DNA of 64,000 nucleotides, taken from assembly GCA_033063855.1 (NCBI GenBank), contig CP093831.1:2294001-2358000 (forward strand), written 5' to 3'. Below, piece after piece: positions 26,801-38,975 of this stretch. The translations under genes and the position numbers were made by a program. Under the pieces are notes generated by a model. The model was given only the letters and a program-made list of their open reading frames with translations. It was not told the origin of the DNA and did not search any database. Source of the DNA: Smittia aterrima (lineage: Eukaryota; Arthropoda; Insecta; Diptera; Chironomidae). The stretch's first letter is position 1. Each line of letters opens with the position of its first letter.

Positions 26801-29800
26801 GCACGACTCTGTTTACTTTGCGTCTTTCACTCATTTTGCGATAAGGACGTGCAAGCAATAACGATCGGGAATTGTACACAGAAATCCAAAAAAAAAAATG
26901 AAGAAAAATCTTAGCTTTTCAAATCATTTCATGGCCGATGGCTGTTAATGCATTTTAGATTAGATGAGAACTGCAATTTCCGAGGATTGTTATAATTTTC
27001 CTTACGATGTGTTTACATGCTCAAGCGATGAAGTCTTGACTGGAGACGAATTTAAATCCGTTCGTTCGTTGGTGTGTGCTGCGTGCATAAATCATTATTA
27101 ATGAGAAGGCTTTTGTGCCATCTTCTGTTGGCTACGAGAGCAACTGAACTGAACTGATTTCAGGCTCAAAGAGAGAAGGCAATCAACGCATGTCTCACAT
27201 CGTTACCAGATCATCGATATTCTCTGAGGTTCAGGAAGGTTTCAGATTGAAAACAAGCAAATGAGAGTTTGAATAACAATAAATTTGTGGCGGTGCGGAG
27301 CGTCATTAGTGAGTTGATTTATGTGATGTTATAATAATAAATGGTGTTTGATAACTCAAAACAACCTAATTTCACTCTCTCTCGCGCGTCGGTTCTGCCA
27401 TTGATTTATATGATCGAAAACCCGTAAAAATATTCTCACTTGGAATTATACAAATTTATTCCTAATGCCCTGGCCATTACAAGAAATTAATTCCAATAAA
27501 ATCTAATCGCGATTTAAATTAAGAAAGAGCGGACATCGAAATTGTTTTATTGGAATTTTCTGAATGAATAAATTGCGATTTGCCGGTTTCGGCGATTGAG
27601 AAATTGATGACAACGTGCACGAGACATATCTTTAGTCGGAGAATGCATGGCATGGCTGAGATGACGTAAGTAGATTTGAGTTTTTTATTGAGATAAATGA
27701 ACTCTGATCTTCGATGGAATGATTGAATGTCTTAAACTTAAAGCAAACTCAAGCTAACATCTTTAAGATGCGAGAAGAAAGTGTCGAGAGGAAATGAGAA
27801 GTTCGATTTATGGTTTCGTGATGGAATTGGCGAGATGACAGAGCATGAAAGAAAGATTTTTATTTCAAGTTCATCATTTTTGTGTCTTGCCGACATAAAA
27901 ATCATCTCAGACGTTGTTAAGGTGCTTCATGAAATTCCTCAACCTCTTCTCAGCACCACGTGCGTGAAATTAGTTTCTTTTTTTATTTGATTTCTTTCTA
28001 CGCTCGATGAGCGAAGGAAACAACTCTCGGTCTCATTGAAATCAGTCACAAATAGCTTTTGAATGACGTCTGCATGTGGTTTGCTTTTTTGCTGTTGAAT
28101 GACTTCTTTCTCCGCATTAAGTAATTGGACAGTAATTATAGTTAAATACCGAAAATGTGAAATGAAAGCATGCTAATCAGACAATCAATTTCAAGGTTCT
28201 CCCCGACTCGTTCGCGACTAACCAAAAGAACTTTCCGTTCTTCTCTTTTTTTTATTTCCACACACTTTTCTTTATTTACATTCTTCACAACTTTAAAATC
28301 AAGATAGTTTCTTAATCGTAAGTGTGCTTAGAGTTTGTTGTTCGAGCTCAAGGGACCGTGAACACTTCCCCGTTGCTCGGCGCGATGATGGACAAAGAGA
28401 ATGATAGGAATGTTGTTGATGTAATTGCTCCGCTCTTTAATCATTTCTCGTTATGATTATTTCAAATTATGTCTAACGACGAATGAAATTAATTTGGATA
28501 ATTTCTGAATTGCGCAAACGATCCTGTCGTGCGTCGCTCGACTTAATGCGCAATGAACATGTGAGTAGTTAATGGAAAGGAAGTAAATTTACAAGATCGT
28601 TTAGCCGTGGCACGAACTAACTGATGTAATTTCTTTAAGGCAAGGAAAATTGTTGAGATGAGATTCTCTGTTGACAGCAGTTTGAGAACGAATGTGTTGA
28701 AGAGCTTTCTATCTTTGATGACTTTTGTAATTTATCCTTCGAATAAAAATCCCTAAAAATTGTTTTGCGTAAGTCAGTGTGTTTAAAGATATTAGCGAAT
28801 CTAACAACCATAGAATTATGAGAATGAGTTTCAAGTAGCTTTCCAAATATACAAAATAACGCGATGAATCTAACTTCTCCACGGATCATTTCTTTGCTTA
28901 AATTTCCATTTATTTCTGACCTCTTTTTCATTATCACACGTTGCTATTCCGTCAGCATCGTCTCGAGAATTCCTTCGCTGCTGCTATGGACACATTATTC
29001 ATATTATTCACGAACAGAATATTTTTAAACACACTATTAAATTGAAAATCATGCGTGTCAAATGACTTTCCATGTACATACATAATGACCGAGACACGTT
29101 AGAAATGAGATTTTTAGTTCGTAAGTACGAGACTGGAGCTTAAAAATAAAAGCAAAGCAGAGCAAGACACTTGGTGAAATTTGATTGTGAGATTATTAGC
29201 AAAAGAGTGAGAATAGAGCTTAAGGTTCCGCATGTCAAGGCGAGACTCGAAGAGATCAAGTTTCGATCTCCAACTTGGATTTTAATTATAGTTAAACACT
29301 AATCATTGCTTATTAGTCGCTTGGTGCGAGGATCATAGAGAAAGAATAAAGAAATGTGCATAGTCACAGCTTCTCCGCGATAAACGTGGTGATTAAATTT
29401 CTCAAACCGCTCCAGCCCTTCTCAATCACTTCTTCGCTGATCGATCGATCAGGAAAGAGAATTTTTTGTTACAACGCGGCACATAGCACAAAATTAAATT
29501 ATAAACAGTCATAGCAACGTGTTTCGATATGATTCAAACGGAGCCCGCGGTGTCGGGCCGCGCGAATGTATTTATTACTTTTGATATTTCGCTGCCTCAT
29601 TGCGTTCCTCACTCCTTCTTCTTTCAAACGCGCTCCGTCGTAGCGAGTCGAGGGTAAAAAATCTGCTGCGTCAGTGTTAACTACAGACATTTAATTAAAT
29701 GTTAAAAATATATTTATACGCGTATCTTACTTTTCCTCAAATTTTTTTTCTTCATCGCTCTGGTGAGATCCTTGATGAGGTCAAAGAATATTCTTAATTT

Positions 29801-31931
29801 ACACATTTTTTACTCGTCAATCAAACATTTGAAGTGAAAAAAAATTGGTCAAGAACTCGATGAAAACTTTAGCTCTTTAGGCGTGTAATCTTTCAAGCTT
29901 CATCAACCCAGAAATTTTTTCGTAAATCACTCTGTCATTCTCAATCGACTGAGTGTGCATTATTAATTTATTATTAATATGTTCGTATAAGTTCTCAAAT
30001 GAGCCGGAATAATCTTTCCTTCTCTCATTCGTTTTCACGCAAGTACTTTGTAGATGTTTCTCACTTCCAGCTCGCCTCAAGCGATATATTTCACAATTTA
30101 TGCAGCTCGGTAGTCAATATCAAGCTGTGCGTTCTACCTTTCGAGATGGAGAAGGAAACAACATAATGAAATCGATCGCGCCGTGATATTTTTTCTTTTT
30201 CTCAATCAAGATGTGATTTGTCTTTGCGGTGGACAAATTTACCGGGAAAGTGAAAAGCTCTCGTAATTTCCGAGTAAAATATGATATTTATGAGCTTTTT
30301 ATCGCCATCACGATCGCCATCAGTCTTCAGTTACACCTAACTAACCTTCGCTAAATCCCAAATGATATCTGCCTGGTGACCCCACAAGTAGCGTCTGCTC
30401 ACGAGATCATCGCTGAAGCTGCTCGAGGGAGAACTTTTAATCTCAGAAAGCCATCTAATAGAAGGTATCATGTAACCAGTCGTAAAAATAAATTATTTGT
30501 GCCTTTTGTGCTGAACTCAATCATTATTCTCCTTCCTTTTCTCGATGTTTTTATTTTCGATAAAAAAAAAGTTTCACATAATATTCAAGTTAATATGATT
30601 GAGCTACTGGTTTTCGTGTGTGGAGACGACAGAACTTGATATTGAATAAGTTATTAAACACTTTGTCTCTCTCTTTCTCTCGAGTTCTAAAAAACAGCTT
30701 CGACATTAGTGGCAATTAATTTTACTTCTGTTTTATCATTCGTTGACTATCTTCGGTGGGAACGGAATAAAATTGATATTTCATGCCACTTGTCATTTGT
30801 CACACCGTACGAGGGAAGTGTCTAGTTGGGAAGACTCAATCTTCTCGACGCAATTTCCTTAGCAACCGCAAAAGTCCAACTATTGATAATCTAAATGTGG
30901 GAACTACAACAATCATCAGCGATAGCCTAATTCGATTTACAATTAGACATTAAAATCAATGTATTGTTAAATATGGTTACTGCTTAATAATTTAATTATC
31001 GCAGAACCACTTCAACGCAATCGAAATGTAAACAACTAAGTTGTCTCCTTGTTCATGAGCTTGAAAGTTTCTTTTTAAATTTATGCACCCTTTGTTCACT
31101 GAAAAGTGAATTGTAAACGGCAGCGTCGAGTGAAAGGAGGAGGAATAAACAGAAAGTGGCAGAGAAACCCTCGAATTACATCTGAAAAAATATCGTAATC
31201 ACGTTAAGTTGAGGACAAACAATAATTGTGTGGGTGGTTCACACACATAGTTTCGGCTTTCAGCGGGGATTCGGTTGAGTTTTTATCGGCGTTTGAAATT
31301 TAATTTATGTTCAAGCAACACATGGGAATTGAAGGGAGATCAGAGATTTAAATCGCTGCTTAGGGTGAAAGAGATTTAATGACCTTCTCTTGACTTACGA
31401 ATGGTTTTTGATTAAAACAATCAACTCTCGACTTTGAGGTGATTTGTTTTCTTAATATTAAAAAAGGTAAAGGCGCGTTTGATTTAAATATTTATTAAGA
31501 CATTTACCAAAGGTTGACAAGACGTAATAGGAAATCTCTGTCTGATGTTATCTGTCATTGTCTTTCTCAAATCATTGATGACTCTCTTGGCTTCTGGCGG
31601 AATTTGTAATTCAAATTCGTTTTGCTCTAAACTTTCAGCTTCAAGTTTAACTCAGCATGATTATGGAGTCTACTTTTAACGTCGTGGCAACGGGTCAACC
31701 TATCATTAACATCGAGAAATTACGAGGCAATTTTCAACACTTCGCTATAATTACACGCACGATCGCTTTCCATCGATATCAGTCCCCTAATTTAAACTTT
31801 TTTCACTCGACTCGTTGAGTGAAAATGTCGAGCTTTAAGACGTCAAGTTATGAACAACGCAAATAGTTGACTCTAGTTCACAACGCAATTGTTTATCAAG
31901 AAGATTCTTGATATCTCCGTGTCTCCGCTTG

Positions 31932-31959
31932 TCTCTCTCTCTCACTCACTCACTCACTC
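31932..31959 (+). repeat. TC/ACTC microsatellite
   Basis: A short run of TC dinucleotides passes directly into four to five ACTC tetranucleotide units. It is a simple sequence repeat. Confidence 0.85.
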
Positions 31960-34900
31960 GACACAACGTCTCGAGTTCAAAAGGTGTTAAAAAATATTTA
32001 TTTGGAAATATTCGATCGCCGAGAAGAAGAAAAAGAATCTTTTTGAAGGCAACAAACAAAATTTGCCGACACATTCATCATTCGAAACGTTGCCTCAGTT
32101 GAGGAATTATTATTGACGATCATGAAAGATTCCGACGGCAACCCCAGCACGGCTCTTAGCTTATTTCTTTTTTCGATAGTCATCGTGTTAAAATTGTAAC
32201 CAAATAATTTTGCTTTAAACATAGAATAATCTCCGAATCGCCAGATAATAAAACATGAAGTGTTATTAATGATTTGCAAAAAAAATCAAACTGAAGCGGC
32301 GATATCGTAAATATCTTGTAATTTTAATGTATCACATTATAAGCTTCGTGTTTTCTCTCGATGAATGAAAGCGAGTTAAGCAGATTCATCGACTTTCAAA
32401 TTGTGTCGCCATTTCCTTCCTTTTCATACAAATCCAATTGATAATTGCCATCTCGAGTCGATTGATTGACGTATTATGACGTTTCTTTGAAGTGTTCAAC
32501 GAACCGGAGATTAAAGCCACACGAAAAAAAAAGTTGCATTGCGTGCAACATGGCGAAGGAATCTGTTCAATCTAATCGTCATTTCCTTTTTAATCAACCT
32601 GCCGAAAACATCAGGAAAGAGAGTCTGGCTTTGTTAAAGATGCGTTTGAAGGCCGGAGAGATCAATTTTGTGGTGTTATTTTGTTGTTTTATTACAGTAA
32701 TTACTTGAATATAATTCTGCATCTTCCTAAATTAATTCTGATCTCACACTGTACATCGAGAGACGTGTAGCTACTATGTTACAAAACCTAGAGCTCTAAT
32801 GAGGGTTTAGCACGATGCACTCGCCTGTTAGTAAATGTCGAATAAATTGGTGCAAAAGTTAAGAGTCTGAGACGATTACGTTATTATCTAAGACATCCTG
32901 CCAGCATATGCCTGACGAGCAATGAAAATATTGAACGAGAATGTCCGTCAAAGTTCTAATTAGTCACACTAACGAAAAGATCTTCGTTTAGAAGCATTTT
33001 CAGCTTCCATTTTGTCGGTTAATTAATTCTTAATAGGGAAGATGATATCGAAGAAGACTCTAATTACACATCTCAGGCCAAGACACTGCCCACAGCTAAA
33101 TGATTTACATTTCTTCATCTCTCCTTCATTCAAATCTCCACTTTCTTGATGTTTAGCATGATAAATAAGATTTTTTTTTCTCTCTTCATCTACACAATTA
33201 ATTTGAACGGGAGAAGGGAAAAAAAACATCGTCGCGTAATGAATGTTGATCGCTGATGTCAAGTAAAAAAGAGAGCTCAACAAAAGAAACGAATGAAGAA
33301 GAGGAAGGTGGGCTTGGATGTAGAGGAGACTCGTCATCGCTACTGCCCAAGTCAGTCTTCGAAATCCCCATCTTGGAATACATCTCAATTCATTCCATAA
33401 ATGTCAATTTACTCCACTTAGTTTGCAAACAATTTTCACGAATTTAATTTAATTATGTTCGACTCGCGGCTGCTGCTGTCGAAGGCTAACCGCAGCCACT
33501 TTGCAATAAAGAATCCGATTTTATGTGTTGCGAGAAGACGAAAGTCGGGTATGACGTAATGATTTATGATACCGCTGAAGTTATGGCCCAAATTCGCAAA
33601 TAGATTCTCGGAGGCCTCTGATGGTTATTTGATGAGTCAAAGCAATAACTTAAAATCTTTATGCGATTTCGCTTCTGTTTTATGTTGAGGGTTTTAAGGT
33701 TTGTAATGCAACAATCATAAAAGGCAATGCGGTAGACTGGAAGTCTTGAAATTTATTTAACCTTACGACGGATGCTGGTTTGTATCTCGTTGATTGTTTA
33801 TGAAAAGTGAAAACTCGTCACCTCAGAATCGAAGTCAAGGTTTAAATAAAAATTAATGAAGTTTCCTTGTGAAACTGCTAAAGTATCAACAGTCAGAGAA
33901 AACTTGAAATATTTTTTGTACTAGATTGGATTCAAACATCGAGAGAATTGTTAGATCGTGCGAAGCATAAAAATATTTATTTCAAGAGAAATTTTCATTT
34001 TTCCTTCGAATAAATTAAAATCGCAATTATTTGTTCTATCAAAATAAATTGAATTATAATTCAATGAAACAATCAACATCAGATAATTAGATTTAAACAT
34101 TCGTGACCACAAAAGAGTTCGCATTTAATTAAATCTCCTAGACTTTGCATTCTCTTTTCCTGATTGCATGTTTGCCAAAACAATTTCTTTTCCTTGTTTA
34201 TATTTCAATCAACTTTCTGACCTTGTGACGACGGTGCATGGAAACATGAAATGAACAACTGGTTCAACAATCCTTTGACTGCAGAAACAAGGTCAGCAGC
34301 GTGAAAAACTTTATCAATGAACGTAAACATTTTACTATCATAGAAACGAACGTAAACAAACATTTCCGTTTCCAAGTTACGACGTCCGAAAAAGGCAATT
34401 CTTGTCTGAAAACTTTGATTCATAAAAATAGTCTGGTGCTGATCGTTGAAGTGTTGAGAGCTTAAAATAAAAGTTGAAAGCAATAAAGTTTGTTAAGGAA
34501 ATATTTCAAGTAATAAAATTTCGAAATTTATGCAAACTTCTCTTCAAAAGAGCTTTCTTGCAAATTAAATATTTAATTGGATTTTGAAAGAAAATCGAAA
34601 GCTTTTAATAATCAAAGTTTTTCAATAAGTTATGTAACAAATTTTCTTATCAACGTCAAAGAAAATCAATTCAACGTTGACAGAATATCAAACTAAAGCT
34701 TTCAAAGTTCGGTAATCAGCTCAATTAAAATTCAAAGTGATTTTCCTTCTAGGAAAAATAATTAGGTCAGGTATTTAATTTATCGATTTTCTTATTATCT
34801 CCCATCAAGACCATCATAAGCATTTGTTAGGCAATGACTAAGTAAAGTACGAAAATAGAACTTTTCACACATTTTGTGATCAAATCGAGGCATTGCCTCG

Positions 34901-35402
34901 ACTAATCTTGCATAATGGCAAGTGAAAAATTCCTTTACTCGCACCCAGTGAATTTCAATCATTTTGAAAGCACAGAATTTATGAATGAATTTATTTATTT
35001 TGCGGTAGCCAGGGATATCTCGTTGTTGAAATAGACATTTCGAATAAATTTACGTTACCAACGCGATACATGAGGCTTTGTGTAAGGGAATTTCTTTTAT
35101 TTCTTCCTGTCTTACTTAACACGAAAGCAAAGTTGAAACTCTGACAAGTCGAACTTAATCAACGGTGAGCTTGCGATACCGTGAACTTTCGATAATTTTC
35201 TTTTTTAATTCGACACACTTTTTTGACCTATTTAACTCGCCACGAAATGCACTGACAATAAAGCAAATTGAAGCACATGTAGAAGCGTTAAATTGAAGGT
35301 GAACGTCGAGGGAATAGAGTCACTTGTTGGAAAGCTCATTCGACATTTTCCATTTCGATATTTCAATTATTTAAAGAGTTTGACATAAATTTTAAATTGA
35401 AA

Positions 35403-35408
35403 ATGTAG
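35403..35408 (+). promoter_or_regulatory. Possible start-stop upstream ORF (ATG TAG)
   Basis: An ATG followed at once by TAG lies 10 nt upstream of the ATG chosen for the first TTLL3 gene. If the 5' UTR begins upstream, this minimal uORF would be scanned first and could lower translation. Transcript start is not known. Confidence 0.3.
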
Positions 35409-35418
35409 CGATTATCAC

Positions 35419-38400
35419 ATGAGCAAGCAAAATGTGCAGTCAGATATTGAGAAGAAGGAGAAGAAGAAAGAAATCGACGAGAAGCAAATTCAGGAAAAGC
35501 TTGAAGCTCACGCAATACTAAAGCACAACAAGGAGAACGAAAATTTAATTCTGATGACCCAAAACTATCACAAATACTTCGACAACACCTGCGAGTGTAG
35601 CACGATCGCCGTTCCCTCGAAAATACTCAACAATGCGAAGACCAATTGGATGTCTTCGGACAAACTCAACGAGCTGCGACGAAAGGCTCACGAGGCTGTA
35701 AGAATGCACAAAGTTTTCATCCTCAAAGGATTCTTTCACACAGTGCGAAAAGCTTTAACCGATCGTGGATGGGTAATCAGTTGTTAACTTCTTAAGATTG
35801 AATAACGAGAAAGTTTCTTGAAAGGTTGAGAAAATCGATGTTCACAAAGCTCGAGGGATGACAAGCAGTTCAGGATTTCTTCTCGAAGATTTGGTACAGG
35901 CCTTGCCACCGCGACGTCCAGGCGAATCTAAGAAAACGTGAGTCACGAGTTGTGTAGAAACTTTTATCTTCAAAGTCATTTGATTCTTTTAGTCACATTC
36001 AGAAATGCGAGCGAAGCATTTTATCGCGATTTCTCGAGCATTCTCCGATTGATTTGCTTTGGTGTGTTCGAAGGGATAAGTCGGGTAAGCTTTACTCCTG
36101 TCAGTGTTTCCATTTAGTTTTAGTCAATGTGGTTATCAAAACTTCAGATTGGACTCATCTCACCAAGAACCAAAATATTCTTATCAATCGCTTCACGAAA
36201 TCTCCTTTCACTTCAAAGGAAGGTTTGTGTTCGGCCTTGAAAGATTTTCATTGGTTTTATGAGGAAGGAAAGTCCGAAGCTTACTTTCCTCGTTGCTTCA
36301 ACGTCTTCAATCCTGATGAGCTCAATGAGTTCACAGAGAACTTTCGAACAACTGCTTGCATCAGTTTGTTGCGATGGGTATTGGAAGCATTCGAAGAGAA
36401 AGGTTCGTTCTCGTTGGTTTCTGAAGATGGACGAGTTCCATTGAGCTGCGTTCAATTCGCGACGAGTCGTTGCAAGGATTTCATTGATTGCTGTTTGCAC
36501 AACGACATTGACGTTGAAGGTGATATCAAGATTTGGGAACATGATTGGGACGTTTTCCTCACTCACCATTATCTCCTGACTCATGAGAATGCAAAGTTTC
36601 AAATGCAAGAGGACGCTTATGCATCGATCGAAGCTTATGTCGATGCAGCAAGACGAATGCTCGACAAAATGAAGATCTTATGGCCTCAGTACGGACTCGA
36701 CGGAACTCTCAACATTTGGATTATAAAACCAGGAAACAAATGTCGTGGACGAGGAATCATGTTGATGAACAACATCAAGCAAATCATTTCCATCGTCAAT
36801 CCACCTGTGAGCGCCACGAAGTCTCGTTATGTTGGTAAGCTCATAAATCGCATGACATGAAATTTAAAATCGTTAAAACTTTTGATTCGTTTACAGTTCA
36901 AAAATACATCGGTAAATATTTCTTTGAGCTTCGCTAACCTTGACCCTTCCTAACATTTCAAAAACTATTTTTAGAGAGACCTATGATAATCCATAAAACA
37001 AAGTTCGACATCCGTCAATGGTTTCTTGTAACATCCGTTCAGCCTTTAATCGTTTGGTTCTACAAGGAGAGCTATTTGAGATTCAGTTCGCAACAGTTCA
37101 ACTTGCAAACTTATCATGAGTCAGTGCATTTGACGAATCACGCGATTCAGAAGAAGTACAGCAATGGAGTGAGGGACGATCGATTGCCTGTGGTAAGCGT
37201 TCTCATTTGAATTATTTGCTGAATATTAAAGTTTCTTTCACATTATTCAACAAGGAAAATATGTGGGACTGTCACACGTTCCAAGCTTATTTGCGTGGGA
37301 TTGGAAAAGCTGACATGTGGCTTGAAAGAATTTATCCGGGAATGCAAAGAGCGATTATTGGAACGATGCTTGCATGTCAAGACAACATGGATCGTCGACC
37401 GAATACATTTGAGTTGTACGGAGCAGACTTTATGATTTCCGAAGACTTCTATCCGTGGTTGATTGAAATAAACGCTTCGCCTGACTTAGCGCCGTCTACG
37501 AGCGTCACGGCTAGACTTTGCCCTCAAGCAGTCGAAGACGCAATCAAAGGTATTTTTGGTATAACGTTTATCGATTTAAATTCTCATCATGTATCGTGTT
37601 GTAGTCGTGATCGACAAGAAAATTGATCAAGCAGCCGAGACCGGATTTTTCGAGCAGATCTTTAAACAAGTGATTCCCAAAACTCCTGCTTACATGGGTA
37701 ACTCATTATCTCGAGAATTTCTGAATAAATTCTACTAAGAACTCTTTTTTTTTAGGTTTAAATCTCTCACTGAAAGGTCAACGAATTGTTCCAAAAATAA
37801 CTCAAAAGCGTGAAATCAAATGCGAAAGAACTGAGAACAAGTCATTGCAATCGATTTACACTTTGGCGAGACTTGCTTCATCATCAAGTCGAGTAAGACG
37901 AACAACTGGATCGTCGAATGGACCAACGATCATGGATTTCATGCAATGCATTAACTTCAAGTCCCGACTTGATCGCGAGAGGGAAATGATTCGAAGGAAG
38001 ATTCGATCATCGACGCTTTATCGAAAGCCAAGCTTTAGTAAATCGTCAGGTTACAACATTTACAATGCAAACGGTGACATAACGAAAGTATCTTGTATCA
38101 GTAAGAATATTAAGATCAATGAGTTCCGTGATGAACCTTTGAGGAAGTTAAAATCGCCTTTGTTGGTGAACGATGAAGGTGAAGACGAGAACAGTAACGA
38201 GGAGAAAGGAATTTTGTGTATCGGCAACAAATATTTGGATTTGACTTCGAATCTTTTAACAAGTTCTTTGGGAAAAGCAGTGTCGACGTCAACGTTAAGT
38301 TTAATTAATAATGAGCTTTCAGCAGAGAAAGCTAATGAGACGGACTTTGAGCGAGCAATCTCGCAGTCTCATCTCTCTCCTTCGTCTCATCCTCCTTCGA

Positions 38401-38867
38401 TGTGTGTGTCACCAAACAATTTATTTAGGAAGCGAGAAATTGATCACATGCAGGAAAACTTGGTCAAACCAAGAACTGCCAAAGCTCCGACAGCAAAGTC
38501 CGACGACTCAAAGACTTGCGATCCAAACGATGGCGAAGAAACTCAGGACTTTCAATCGCCATCCGTCTCTGAACAACTCAAACGTAAAGATCACAATAAA
38601 CTAATTAAGAAAAGCACTCACTCGTTCTATGCTGTTGGAATAAATGTCGGAAAATACAGTGATGCTCAAAAGACAGAAGTCGCGCTCGACGACTTAACCA
38701 ATAGCATCGTCACGAACAATAATCAAAATAAAACACACAACACCTCCGCATCATCAAAGGCCAAGAAAAGTGGCAACTCGTCACGAAAGAAATCATCACA
38801 CAGCAAAAAATCTGACAAAAATAATTCTCCTAAAACGACTGCGGCGAGAAAATCGGAAAGCTCATAA
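35419..38867 (+). CDS. TTLL3A-like tubulin glycylase (ATP-grasp tubulin tyrosine ligase family)
   Basis: This enzyme is expected to ligate glycine to glutamate side chains of tubulin tails in cilia and flagella. I place nine exons: 35419-35772, 35825-35937, 35993-36084, 36148-36834, 36897-36911 (15 nt), 36975-37192, 37255-37549, 37605-37697, 37756-38867; together 992 aa in frame. Residues 1-118 hold the glycylase N-terminal block (KAHEAVRMHKVFILKGFF). The ATP-grasp core shows IWIIKPGNKCRGRG (Lys about 380), HKTKFDIRQWFLV, FELYGADFM and WLIEINASPDL (Glu564, Asn566). The last exon adds a ~370-residue Ser/Lys-rich, probably disordered tail. The second TTLL3 gene starts 108 bp downstream. The A/B assignment rests on length and tail and is provisional; the family call is firm. 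Confidence 0.92.
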
Positions 38868-38975
38868 GAAACTTTTTATCCTCTGTCATAAATCATTTCT
38901 CATTCAATCGATTGGTTGGCATGCTCTCATCGCACTTAAACATGACTTGATAGTTTCTAAACTCTTATTGTTGCA

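Larger units (their letters stand above)
14660..35400. other. ~20.7-kb gene-free interval between SoxN and the TTLL3 pair
   Basis: I found no open frame with protein-like composition plus splice signals, no RNA gene and no transposon remnant. The longest open frames (about 120-130 codons) are low-complexity or lack any family signature. Visible local structure is limited to simple repeats: (TTTG)n near 15,851-15,869, a GAGA-rich tract at 17,794-17,836, and TC/ACTC repeats at 31,932-31,959. The contrast with the crowded 35-63 kb half is strong. The likely content is cis-regulatory DNA of SoxN, which is inference. Confidence 0.6.

Noticed and set aside
29541..29566. Small GC-rich palindromic patch
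   Set aside because: A five-bp stem only; too short to claim an RNA or terminator.
33023..33388. 121-codon minus-strand ORF with hydrophobic stretches
   Set aside because: Composition arises from T/C-rich spacer read in frame; no signal peptide plus domain structure, and overlapping frames look equally plausible.
36054..36860. Reading straight through 36,085-36,147 as coding
   Set aside because: Good GT and AG ends exist and the spliced sequence aligns better with the paralogue and family.
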